From assembly GCA_945835085.1 (NCBI GenBank), contig CAMAIG010000033.1:1-9114 (forward strand): DNA of 9,114 nucleotides. The letters run 5' to 3'. The stretch is from an uncultured Ruminococcus sp. GTDB lineage: Bacteria > Bacillota > Clostridia > Oscillospirales > Ruminococcaceae. The translations under genes were made by a program, and so were the position numbers. The notes beneath the pieces are model-generated. The model did no database searches, was not told where the DNA came from, and worked only from the letters and a program-made list of their open reading frames with translations. Of this stretch, positions 1 through 5,518 are shown in pieces (the stretch's first letter is position 1; every line of letters begins with the position of its first letter).

Positions 1-58
1 TCAAAGCTTTTGCGGCGATTTCTTCTCCATAATTCTAATGGTGTTTAGTATAAAAGAT

Positions 59-100
59 AAAACGCAAATGGCTGTCATAGGTCATTTGCGTTTTTCTTTA
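59..100. terminator. Bidirectional rho-independent terminator
   Basis: A perfect 12-bp stem pairs AAAACGCAAATG (59-70) with CATTTGCGTTTT (83-94) around a 12-nt loop. It lies directly past the stop codon of the minus-strand Crp/Fnr gene, and on that strand the stem ends in TTTT followed by an A/T-rich tail. On the plus strand the tail is TTTTTCTTTA, so it could also stop a gene entering from the left. Positions 1-58 hold no gene I can support; short open stretches there could be the tail of a convergent gene outside the window. Confidence 0.8.
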
Positions 101-742
101 CAGTATCTCAAAATGATTTTTCCTGCACCTGATAAGCCCGTCCCTCTGCATCTTGCTCAATTCGTTTGAAAGCACCGACCGTTCAACATTGAGATAATCC
201 GCAAGCTGCTGGCGGTCAAAAGGAATGTCAAACTCACGGCTGTGATCATGCACAGAAACCGTATTCAGATATGCCATTATCCGCCCCCGCACCTGCCTTG
301 GAGCAGTATGAAAGCTCCTGCTTGAAAGGTGCAGATTTTTTCTTATGGTTATCATCAGAAGATTTGCAAGAAATCTTGCCCTGATGTTATCGTCGATACT
401 GCCGACAGACTTCATATCAAGGAATACTATGGTGCAGTCCTCGTTTGCACAAACATCGACAAGCATAGGCTCGTTCGGCAGCAGAGCATAGCTTTCGGCA
501 AAGAACTGTCCCTTGCTCACAAGACTCAGAATGGTACGGTTTCCCCACATATCGTTGCTTTCGATGGTCACGCTGCCCGATGTTACAAAGCACATTGTGC
601 TGATCTTATCTCCCGAATGGAATATTAAATTGCCTTTCTTGAAATTTTTTTCCAGAGCATTCAGCGAAGTCAGCAGATCGTCAGTTTCCGCTTGGTCAAA
701 GCCCTTGAACAGTATTGAAGAATATAAAATATCAGATCTCAT
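98..742 (-). CDS. Crp/Fnr family transcriptional regulator
   Basis: This 214-residue cytoplasmic DNA-binding protein has the Crp/Fnr layout: an N-terminal cyclic-nucleotide-binding-like beta-roll (about residues 10-115, with FHSGDKIS and FVTSGSV turns), a long dimer helix (about 118-145) and a C-terminal winged helix-turn-helix (about 150-210, with RQQLADYLNVERSVLSNELS as the recognition region). The Arg-Ser pair that binds cAMP in E. coli CRP is not visible, and there is no N-terminal cysteine cluster like that of FNR, so the ligand is unknown. The ATG at 740-742 has a good GGAGG (748-752). The gene is divergent from a ferredoxin-like gene, and a perfect Crp-type palindrome lies between its promoter and its start, which suggests autorepression. 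Related clostridial regulators beside ferredoxin genes often control nitrosative or redox stress genes such as hcp. That role is only an analogy here, because no hcp gene is in view. Confidence 0.9.
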   Translation of the reverse strand: MRSDILYSSILFKGFDQAETDDLLTSLNALEKNFKKGNLIFHSGDKISTMCFVTSGSVTIESNDMWGNRTILSLVSKGQFFAESYALLPNEPMLVDVCANEDCTIVFLDMKSVGSIDDNIRARFLANLLMITIRKNLHLSSRSFHTAPRQVRGRIMAYLNTVSVHDHSREFDIPFDRQQLADYLNVERSVLSNELSKMQRDGLIRCRKNHFEIL

Positions 743-755
743 ATTTTCCTCCGAA

Positions 756-773
756 ATGTTGTAAATACAACAT
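756..773. promoter_or_regulatory. Crp/Fnr-type operator palindrome
   Basis: ATGTTGTAAATACAACAT is a perfect inverted repeat with 8-bp arms around a 2-bp centre, a size and symmetry typical of Crp/Fnr sites. Its centre (764.5) falls at -41.5 if transcription of the ferredoxin-like gene starts at 806, seven bases past the TATAAT at 794-799. That is the class II activator position. On the other strand it lies at about +8 to +25 of the Crp gene's own predicted transcript, where binding should repress. Binding by the adjacent regulator is inferred. Confidence 0.8.
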
Positions 774-786
774 ACTTTCTGTCCTG

Positions 787-815
787 ATTATACTATAATG
801 GGTACATAAAGTCAA
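787..815 (-). promoter_or_regulatory. Sigma-A promoter of the Crp/Fnr gene
   Basis: Read on the minus strand, TTGACT (810-815) and TATAAT (787-792) are separated by exactly 17 bp, a near-consensus sigma-A promoter. The start point should be near 780, giving a leader of about 38 nt. The -35 box overlaps the Shine-Dalgarno region of the divergent ferredoxin-like gene, so the two transcription units interlock. Confidence 0.7.
794..799 (+). promoter_or_regulatory. -10 element of the ferredoxin-like gene
   Basis: TATAAT lies one base from the divergent gene's -10 element. At 17-bp spacing the -35 position holds CATACT, a poor match. A good -10 with a poor -35 and an operator centred at -41.5 is what an activator-dependent promoter looks like. 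Confidence 0.6.
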
Positions 816-828
816 GGAGGTTTGATCT

Positions 829-1524
829 ATGATAAGAAAAATTATAGAAATAGACGAAGAAAAATGCAACGGCTGCGGTCTGTGTGCCAAGGCTTGTCAC
901 GAGGGTGCTATTGCAATTGTTGATGGCAAGGCAAGGCTTATGCGTGACGATTTCTGCGACGGCTTGGGAGATTGTCTGCCTGTCTGCCCTATGGACGCTA
1001 TCCGTTTCACCCGTCGTGAAGCAGCGGCTTATGACGAAAAGGCGGTGCAGAGGCATAAGCAGAAGAAATCGGCTTGCAGCGGTTTTAGCTGCCCGGGTTC
1101 TGCTTTGCAGAGCTTCACACCGAAGGAAGAAAATGATGATGTTCCTGTGCCGAGCTGTCTGAGGCAATTCCCCGTGCAGATAAAGCTTCTGCCGCCAAAC
1201 GCTCCCTACTTTGACGGAGCCGATCTTCTCATTGCGGCGGACTGCACGGCTTATGCATACGGAAGCTTTCACCGGGATTTTATCAGGGGCAGGATAACGC
1301 TTATCGGCTGTCCAAAGCTTGATGATGTTGACTATGCCAATAAGCTTACGGAGATTTTCCGAAACAACGACATAAAGAGCATCACTCTTACAAGAATGAC
1401 CGTGCCTTGCTGCGGTGGTATGGAGTCTGCCATCAAGCGAGCTATTGAAGCAAGCGGCAAGGAAATTCCCTTTGAAGCGGCAGTCATATCACCCGACGGA
1501 AGCATTATTGAAAAAAGAAAGTAA
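829..1524 (+). CDS. 4Fe-4S dicluster ferredoxin-like protein
   Basis: This 231-residue soluble protein probably carries electrons. Residues 1-60 form a bacterial 2[4Fe-4S] ferredoxin fold. The first motif is complete (C13, C16, C19, C23). The second reads C43-DGLGD-C49-LPV-C53-P, so Leu46 stands where the second cysteine usually is; I recall CDGLG motifs in related clostridial proteins, so this is probably a family trait rather than damage. More cysteines follow: C83 and C88 (CSGFSC), C110, C139, C161 and C194-C195 (VPCCGG), so the C-terminal domain may bind another metal centre or act in thiol chemistry. The ATG at 829 has an ideal AAGGAGG (814-820). It is divergent from a Crp/Fnr regulator and shares an operator with it, suggesting control by redox or nitrosative signals. 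The exact partner is not visible. Confidence 0.88.
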   Translation: MIRKIIEIDEEKCNGCGLCAKACHEGAIAIVDGKARLMRDDFCDGLGDCLPVCPMDAIRFTRREAAAYDEKAVQRHKQKKSACSGFSCPGSALQSFTPKEENDDVPVPSCLRQFPVQIKLLPPNAPYFDGADLLIAADCTAYAYGSFHRDFIRGRITLIGCPKLDDVDYANKLTEIFRNNDIKSITLTRMTVPCCGGMESAIKRAIEASGKEIPFEAAVISPDGSIIEKRK

Positions 1525-1820
1525 CGGCGGTATCTATAAATGGAGCAGAAAATGTTTAGCTGTCAGTGTCAGTAAACAGCAGCCATGCAGGCTTGCCCTG
1601 AGGGATAACGGTTATCCGTATATCCTGCCGCACTATTTCGGAATAGCTGCGTTATAGCTATCGGCTTTGTCTATATGCCGGTTAAAGCTCGGTATGATAA
1701 ATCGCCAAAAAACTTTTGCTGTTACAGATAAAGGAATTTCAATAAGCATTATTCGCAGGCAATATAGATATCCATGCTTTCGCCGTCGCTTTCAAAGCAG
1801 GGGATAATTCCGTCGCAAAT
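1525..1820. other. Intergenic stretch with possible gene remnants
   Basis: These 296 bases hold no intact gene and no clear terminator for the ferredoxin-like gene. Two palindromes are visible: GGATAAC/GTTATCC (1603-1609 and 1611-1617), flanked by GCAGG (1587-1591) and CCTGC (1624-1628), and ATAGCT/AGCTAT (1643-1648 and 1656-1661). Neither has a T-run. On the minus strand two short stretches read like protein C-termini in this genome's codon style: 1556-1651, ending in PAWLLFTDTDS, and 1749-1844, ending in ESMDIYIACE. Neither has a Shine-Dalgarno site. They may be gene remnants. Confidence 0.4.
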
Positions 1821-2348
1821 ATGCTTCAAGCCATTTATTTTCATACGGTGATATTTATCATAATGGCGGCAGTTGGCGGGGTAATAGCTGCGGATCTGTA
1901 TTTCTGGGCACATTCCGAGCTGCCCTTTGCGTTTTTCATGAATGCGGTAAGCGTCGGAATAGCTATCCTTTTCTGTGCAACTCTGCTGTTTGTATTTCCC
2001 GTTCAGGCGGTATTTGAAAACCCCATAAAGGCAACCATAAGAACAGCCTTTCTTATGCTTTTAAAGCACTGGCCCACTACTATTGCACTGCTTGCGGGAG
2101 CGGGCGCTGTAGGATATGTCTGCTATCTCATTCCTGCTGCGGCGTATCTGTTTCTTATATTCGGAACGGGAGCCTTCGGAATGATATATTCACTGCAGTT
2201 CGTTAACATTTTCAAGCAGCATAACGAGGTCATTGCCGAGGATATGCGGGGCAAGGACTGGGATAAGAAAACCAAGGCTGAGCAGGCAGAGGAGAATGCT
2301 CCTCAGAGAAAACCAAGGAACAAGCCCAAGGGCAAGATCATTAAATAA
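1821..2348 (+). CDS. YesL/DUF624-like membrane protein, 5' truncated
   Basis: The 175-residue product has hydrophobic segments at about 7-27, 37-60 and 86-118, then a strongly charged lysine-rich tail (about 140-175). The phrase around LFVFPVQAVFENPIKATIRTA, and the LYFW at the end of the first segment, resemble the second half of YesL (DUF624) proteins, which often sit in carbohydrate-uptake loci and have no settled function. Full-length members are about 200-220 residues and begin with one or two more membrane segments plus a T-T-A-L-Y region, which is absent here. The frame stays open upstream only to a stop at 1743-1745. There is no proper Shine-Dalgarno site before the ATG at 1821; the nearest purine run, GGGG, is 17 bases away. 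I read this as a gene that has lost its 5' end, though a short diverged family member is possible. Confidence 0.55.
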   Translation: MLQAIYFHTVIFIIMAAVGGVIAADLYFWAHSELPFAFFMNAVSVGIAILFCATLLFVFPVQAVFENPIKATIRTAFLMLLKHWPTTIALLAGAGAVGYVCYLIPAAAYLFLIFGTGAFGMIYSLQFVNIFKQHNEVIAEDMRGKDWDKKTKAEQAEENAPQRKPRNKPKGKIIK

Positions 2349-2351
2349 TAT

Positions 2352-2394
2352 AAAAAAATTCCCGAAAAGATAGGTCTTTCCGGGAAATTTTTTT
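2352..2394. terminator. Shared bidirectional terminator
   Basis: Arms 2352-2370 and 2375-2393 pair at 17 of 19 positions around a 4-nt loop (TAGG), with A-runs on the left and T-runs on the right, so either direction ends in a U-run. It follows the YesL-like gene on the plus strand and overlaps the stop codon (2393-2395) of the minus-strand MCP fragment, so it ends both convergent reading frames. Confidence 0.85.
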
Positions 2395-2926
2395 ACTGTT
2401 TTCTGAGCTTAAAGGAGCCGATAAGATTTTTGAGCCTTGATGCCTGACCCGACAGCTGAAGTGAAGCAGCGGCGCTTTCTTCGGCAGTGGCAGTATTGCT
2501 CCGGACAACTGTGGAGATCTGTTCGATGCCGATGCTTACCTGTTTTATCATTTCCGACTGATGATCGCTGGCAGCGGCGATCTTTTCCATAAGCATTTCC
2601 ATGTGCTGAGTGTGTTCCTTCACGCTGTTCATGGAATCGGCGGTATCCGATGCTATCTCTGTGCCGCTGTTTACCGCCATGGCAGCCTGCTCAATAAGGT
2701 GATTTGTATTGCTTGCCGCTTCCGCCGATTTGTTTGCAAGCATTCGCACCTCGTCGGCAACAACGGCAAAGCCCTTGCCCGCCTCTCCTGCTCTTGCGGC
2801 TTCCACCGCAGCGTTAAGAGCAAGAATATTTGTCTGAAAGGCAATGTCCTCAATAGTTGCAATGATATTTCCTATCTGACGGGAGGTTTCCTTGATGTTA
2901 TTCATTGCCTTGTTATTTACAGACAA
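2393..2926 (-). CDS. MCP signalling-domain fragment, probable remnant
   Basis: The 177 residues are only the C-terminal part of a methyl-accepting chemotaxis protein. They contain the conserved hairpin tip that docks CheA and CheW ([20 protein letters not shown], then [15 protein letters not shown]) and the descending helix ending in [16 protein letters not shown]. There is no sensor domain, membrane segment, HAMP domain or ascending methylation helix. Aligned by eye with the chemoreceptor at 7292-9114, the similarity starts near residue 1 and runs to the end. The first possible start is TTG (2924-2926), without a Shine-Dalgarno site; ATG at 2903-2905 has only a weak one. Upstream the frame stays open to a stop at 3005-3007, but those residues do not look like MCP. 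A complete receptor was probably cut by a deletion or rearrangement. A soluble tip fragment that titrates CheA is possible but less likely. Confidence 0.75.
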   Translation of the reverse strand: MSVNNKAMNNIKETSRQIGNIIATIEDIAFQTNILALNAAVEAARAGEAGKGFAVVADEVRMLANKSAEAASNTNHLIEQAAMAVNSGTEIASDTADSMNSVKEHTQHMEMLMEKIAAASDHQSEMIKQVSIGIEQISTVVRSNTATAEESAAASLQLSGQASRLKNLIGSFKLRKQ

Positions 2927-2980
2927 AAGGGAAGTATTTCTTTGCTGTTCGATTGTTATTTTAATACAACTTAAATTTCG

Positions 2981-3030
2981 GACTCTTATCCGGTGCGTGA
3001 GTGCTTAGCTTTCCCGTCACGGATAAAGTC
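2981..3030 (-). other. Stem-loop after the binding-protein gene
   Basis: Arms GACTCTTATCCG (2981-2992) and CGGATAAAGTC (3020-3030) pair with one bulge. Inside, CGTGA and TCACG can form a second 5-bp stem. It starts 26 bp past the stop of the minus-strand binding-protein gene. The downstream sequence on that strand (CGAAATTTAAG) has no U-run, so it is not a classic terminator. It may protect the mRNA 3' end or mark a rearrangement boundary next to the truncated MCP. Confidence 0.45.
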
Positions 3031-3055
3031 AGTGACAGCCCTACGCTTCAGGTTA

Positions 3056-4471
3056 TCAGAAATTTTCGGAGATCTGCTTGTTGAGAGCGTCTATCTCACT
3101 CTGAACAGCGCCGCTGATCTCGTCACGGGTAGTTGCCCAGTCCTTGCCGTTGTAGGAAGCGTCCTTGATAGGATTGTGTACCATATCGTAAATATCGGAG
3201 GAGGTGCCTGCATAGAAGTCGATAACAGGATTTTCGTTGGTAAGCTCCTTGGTCTTGTGCCACATTTCTATCATTTCGTCTGTCCAGCCGTAATCCTCTC
3301 TGTACTGCTTCTCAGCGATCTCCTGAGTGGTTTCGTCGCCGACAGCCATAAGCTTGCACTTCATAAATGCTGCTGCTCCCTCGGGATTGGGTGCGCTCTT
3401 GCAGAGTGCATATGCATCAACGCCGGAAGGCAGATAGTACTTGTCAGCATTGGGATCCTTAGGCATAGGAACGAACATTATCTCGCCCTCAGCGCCGAAC
3501 TTTGTAAGGTCTGCTTCATAAAGTGCCCAGATGCCGCAGGGATAGAACAGAGTAGTGCCCTCGGCAATTCTCTGAGGCTGCTCTACCCAGTTGTACTCAG
3601 CCTTGGGAAGAGGAAGATTCATCTTGTTCATATCAAGCATGAAGTTTTCTGCACGTTCCATTTCGGGACTTAAAAGATTGCTTGTGATAACACCGTCCTG
3701 CATATCAATAACGGGCTTTCCTGTGGTGAGGAGAAGGTTTATCTCGAACCACCAGCCGTCAAAGCCGTACTTCTTGTTGTCGGGATCGGAGAATTCCATG
3801 CACATATCCTTGAAGGTATCCCATGTCCAGTTGCCTTCCTCAAGAAGCTGTGCAGGGTCAGTAAGACCGTTCTCATCAATGGTGCGCTTATTGTAGATGC
3901 AAACGCAGCCTGCATCGGTGGATACTACTGCAACATAGTGCTTGCCGCCAATAGTATGAGCATCGGAAAGCTTCTTTGCACCCACGCTCCAGAGGTCGCT
4001 GTCAAAATCAAGATAATCGTCGAAGGGTTCAAACATTCCTGCAATAGCCTTTCCGGGGAAGGTGTCAAGGTCAGCTGCAGGGAAAAGGTCGGGAGAGGTT
4101 CCGCCAAGGACCTGTGTGGAAAGATCACTGTAGCGTGTTTCATATGTAGTGGGGATATACTCAATCTTGCCGCCGTACTTTGTTTCAAAAAGCTCAAGCT
4201 CAACAGACTTTGGCTTGCCGTTTGCAGGATTTAAGTCCCAGAAGGAAAGCCACTTTACAGTGCCGTTTTCAAGGGTCTCATCTTCACCGATGTCCATTTC
4301 GGCAACTGCTGCCTTGTCGTCCTCGTCAAGCTCCTTTGCGGGAGTGGATTCTGTTGTCTGAGAGGTTGCTGCAGAATCTGCAGTGCTGTCATTGCTGCCG
4401 CCGCAGGCTGTCATGGAGCCCATGATCGCAAGTGCGGATACAAATGCTAAGGTCTTCTTCATATTCTTCAT
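3056..4471 (-). CDS. Sugar ABC transporter substrate-binding lipoprotein
   Basis: The 471-residue product is a family 1 extracellular solute-binding protein, expected to be tethered to the outer membrane face and to hand a carbohydrate to an ABC permease. It has a lysine-rich start, a hydrophobic core and a lipobox ending MTAC, with Cys23 as the lipid-modified residue. A Ser/Thr/Asp/Glu-rich linker runs to about residue 65, then a two-lobe SBP_bac_1-like domain to about 460, with aromatic patches (WLSFWDLNP, GNWTWDTF, GFDGWWFEI) of the kind that stack on sugars. The ATG at 4469-4471 has AGGAGA (4479-4484). The frame ends in tandem stops, TGA TAA. No permease or ATPase genes adjoin it, so it must use components encoded elsewhere. 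It is divergent from an AraC-type regulator, and a tandem 15-bp motif precedes it. The ligand is inferred to be a glucan oligosaccharide from the nearby lichenase. Confidence 0.92.
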   Translation of the reverse strand: MKNMKKTLAFVSALAIMGSMTACGGSNDSTADSAATSQTTESTPAKELDEDDKAAVAEMDIGEDETLENGTVKWLSFWDLNPANGKPKSVELELFETKYGGKIEYIPTTYETRYSDLSTQVLGGTSPDLFPAADLDTFPGKAIAGMFEPFDDYLDFDSDLWSVGAKKLSDAHTIGGKHYVAVVSTDAGCVCIYNKRTIDENGLTDPAQLLEEGNWTWDTFKDMCMEFSDPDNKKYGFDGWWFEINLLLTTGKPVIDMQDGVITSNLLSPEMERAENFMLDMNKMNLPLPKAEYNWVEQPQRIAEGTTLFYPCGIWALYEADLTKFGAEGEIMFVPMPKDPNADKYYLPSGVDAYALCKSAPNPEGAAAFMKCKLMAVGDETTQEIAEKQYREDYGWTDEMIEMWHKTKELTNENPVIDFYAGTSSDIYDMVHNPIKDASYNGKDWATTRDEISGAVQSEIDALNKQISENF

Positions 4472-4516
4472 AAAAACATCTCCTTTTGTTTTTAAGCCGT
4501 GATTTACTGTACTTTA

Positions 4517-4549
4517 AATTTATCATATTTTTTCGTTGGCAAATATCAA
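4517..4549 (-). promoter_or_regulatory. Promoter region of the binding-protein gene
   Basis: Two readings are possible on the minus strand. One is TTGATA (4544-4549), 16 bp, then TATGAT (4522-4527), a standard-looking promoter. The other uses TAAATT (4517-4522) as -10, which puts the inner half of the AraC-type site exactly 21 bp upstream, as at the two related promoters, with a poor -35 (TATTTG). The second fits activator control. The sequence alone does not decide. Confidence 0.5.
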
Positions 4550-4578
4550 ATTTTTGCTTTTATTATCAGAAATTTGTT
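4544..4578 (-). promoter_or_regulatory. Tandem AraC-type site before the binding protein
   Basis: Read toward the gene, AACAAATTTCTGATA (4578 to 4564), a 5-bp gap, then AGCAAAAATTTGATA (4558 to 4544) form a direct repeat with 20-bp period. The inner copy matches the inner copy before the GH16 gene at 13 of 15 positions. The outer copy overlaps the -35 box of the divergent AraC gene by two bases, so one bound regulator could switch on the binding protein and dampen its own gene. Binding is inferred. Confidence 0.6.
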
Positions 4579-4605
4579 GCAATTTTCAGGATAATGTTAT
4601 ATAAT
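4577..4605 (+). promoter_or_regulatory. Sigma-A promoter of the AraC-family gene
   Basis: TTGCAA (4577-4582) and TATAAT (4600-4605) are separated by 17 bp. Transcription should begin near 4612, giving a leader of only about 14 nt, nearly filled by the ribosome-binding sequence AAGGGGTGAT (4613-4622). The good -35 and -10 suggest this regulator is made without an activator. Confidence 0.7.
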
Positions 4606-4625
4606 GATATGGAAGGGGTGATAAT

Positions 4626-5390
4626 ATGTCACAGTCTGAAAAGGAGCTGACATACAAGGCGTTTCTGAACAGAGAATATGAGTTCAGGCATTCGCCTTTT
4701 GAAAAGGAATTTGCATTTTATGACTGCGTTAAAAATGGTGATACCGACGGTGTTGAACGGCTGATGACCCCCTTGGGCGGCAGCGGAGCGGGAATTCTTT
4801 CCCACGACCCTCTCAGAAATCTCAAATATCATTTTATTGTCACCATTGCTCTTATTACACGCTTCTGCGTTGAGGGCGGAATGGAGATGGAAACAGCCTA
4901 CACCCTCAGCGATCTGTACATTCTGAAGGCTGACAAATGCACAAGCGAAAATGATATCCACAGGCTGCACAAGGAAGCCGTTCTTGAATTTACCCGTCAG
5001 ATGAACAGGCTTGCTCACGGGAATGTGTATTCAAAGCCCGTTATAATGACAATGGACTATATCTATGATAATCTTCACTCGAAAATCTCCGAAACGGATA
5101 TTGCGGAATTTGTTTCCCTCAGTCCTTCCTATATTTCCCGCCTTTTCAAAAAGGAGGTAGGCGTTACCATAAGCACATATATAGCTGTTAAGCGAATTGA
5201 AACGGCTCAGAATATGCTCAAATACTCGGATTATTCGCCGGTTGACATCGGGAATTATCTTGCATTCACATCTCACAGCCATTTTATAAGCGTTTTCAGG
5301 AAATATACGGGCATGACTCCCAATGAATTCCGCAAAAAATATTATCGTGACAATTGGGGAGATATCAGACATAATAGTGCAAAACAATGA
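4626..5390 (+). CDS. AraC family transcriptional regulator
   Basis: This 254-residue DNA-binding protein has a mostly helical N-terminal region (about 1-138, with DPLRNLKYHF, LITRFCVEGGM and AYTLSDLYI) that belongs to a family common in gut Clostridia; it is not the cupin sensor of E. coli AraC. The C-terminal AraC/XylS domain (about 140-240) has two helix-turn-helix units, the first around SLSPSYISRLFKKEVG and the second around the family signature SHFISVFRKYTGMTPNEFRK. The ATG at 4626 has AAGGGGTGAT just upstream. It is divergent from the sugar-binding lipoprotein and precedes the lichenase in the same direction with no terminator between, so some read-through is likely. Its last codons overlap the outer half of the tandem site before the lichenase. 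I infer that it activates the binding protein, the lichenase and the wall-anchored protein. The inducer is unknown. Confidence 0.93.
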   Translation: MSQSEKELTYKAFLNREYEFRHSPFEKEFAFYDCVKNGDTDGVERLMTPLGGSGAGILSHDPLRNLKYHFIVTIALITRFCVEGGMEMETAYTLSDLYILKADKCTSENDIHRLHKEAVLEFTRQMNRLAHGNVYSKPVIMTMDYIYDNLHSKISETDIAEFVSLSPSYISRLFKKEVGVTISTYIAVKRIETAQNMLKYSDYSPVDIGNYLAFTSHSHFISVFRKYTGMTPNEFRKKYYRDNWGDIRHNSAKQ

Positions 5391-5412
5391 TATTTTAAGC
5401 AAAAGTATGATA
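5378..5412 (+). promoter_or_regulatory. Tandem AraC-type site before the GH16 gene
   Basis: TGCAAAACAATGATA (5378-5392), a 5-bp gap, then AGCAAAAGTATGATA (5398-5412) form a direct repeat with 20-bp period; the copies agree at 12 of 15 positions. The outer half lies over the last codons and stop (5388-5390) of the AraC gene. The inner half ends 21 bp before CATAAT (5434-5439), the likely -10 of the lichenase promoter; the -35 position there (TATAAT, 5411-5416) is poor, consistent with a need for activation. Confidence 0.65.
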
Positions 5413-5433
5413 TAATTTCAGCGGTAAAAAGGG

Positions 5434-5439
5434 CATAAT
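5434..5439 (+). promoter_or_regulatory. Likely -10 element of the GH16 gene
   Basis: CATAAT is placed exactly as the -10 at the related promoter before the wall-anchored protein, 21 bp past the inner AraC-type half-site. TATAAT at 5411-5416 is a better hexamer match but overlaps the half-site and has no good -35, so I think it less likely. Confidence 0.45.
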
Positions 5440-5449
5440 TTAGGTGTAA

Positions 5450-5486
5450 TACTAATCTTTGTCTATAGGTTGATTAAAGATTAGTA
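5450..5486 (+). other. Stem-loop in the GH16 mRNA leader
   Basis: TACTAATCTTT (5450-5460) pairs perfectly with AAAGATTAGTA (5476-5486), an 11-bp stem with a 15-nt loop. No T-run follows, so it is not a terminator for plus-strand transcription. If transcription starts near 5446, as the likely -10 implies, this stem-loop sits at the extreme 5' end of the lichenase mRNA, where hairpins commonly protect against decay. It could also be a protein-binding palindrome. Confidence 0.55.
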
Positions 5487-5518
5487 AAAATAATCATATG
5501 GAAAGGGTCATCTGAATT

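Noticed and set aside
98..742. Naming the Crp/Fnr regulator as HcpR
   Set aside because: The gene next to it is ferredoxin-like, but no hcp gene is visible and its palindrome is not one I can assign firmly to that regulator.
793..1272. A 159-codon open frame on the minus strand opposite the ferredoxin-like gene
   Set aside because: It is antisense to a gene with a clear domain, good Shine-Dalgarno site and promoter. Its translation has no recognisable domain.
3591..4425. Several plus-strand open frames opposite the binding-protein gene
   Set aside because: They mirror the codon pattern of the real minus-strand gene, lack ribosome-binding sites and have no recognisable domains.
5411..5416. 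TATAAT as the main -10 of the lichenase gene
   Set aside because: There is no acceptable -35, and it overlaps the inner half-site. CATAAT at 5434-5439 fits the spacing seen at the wall-protein promoter better.
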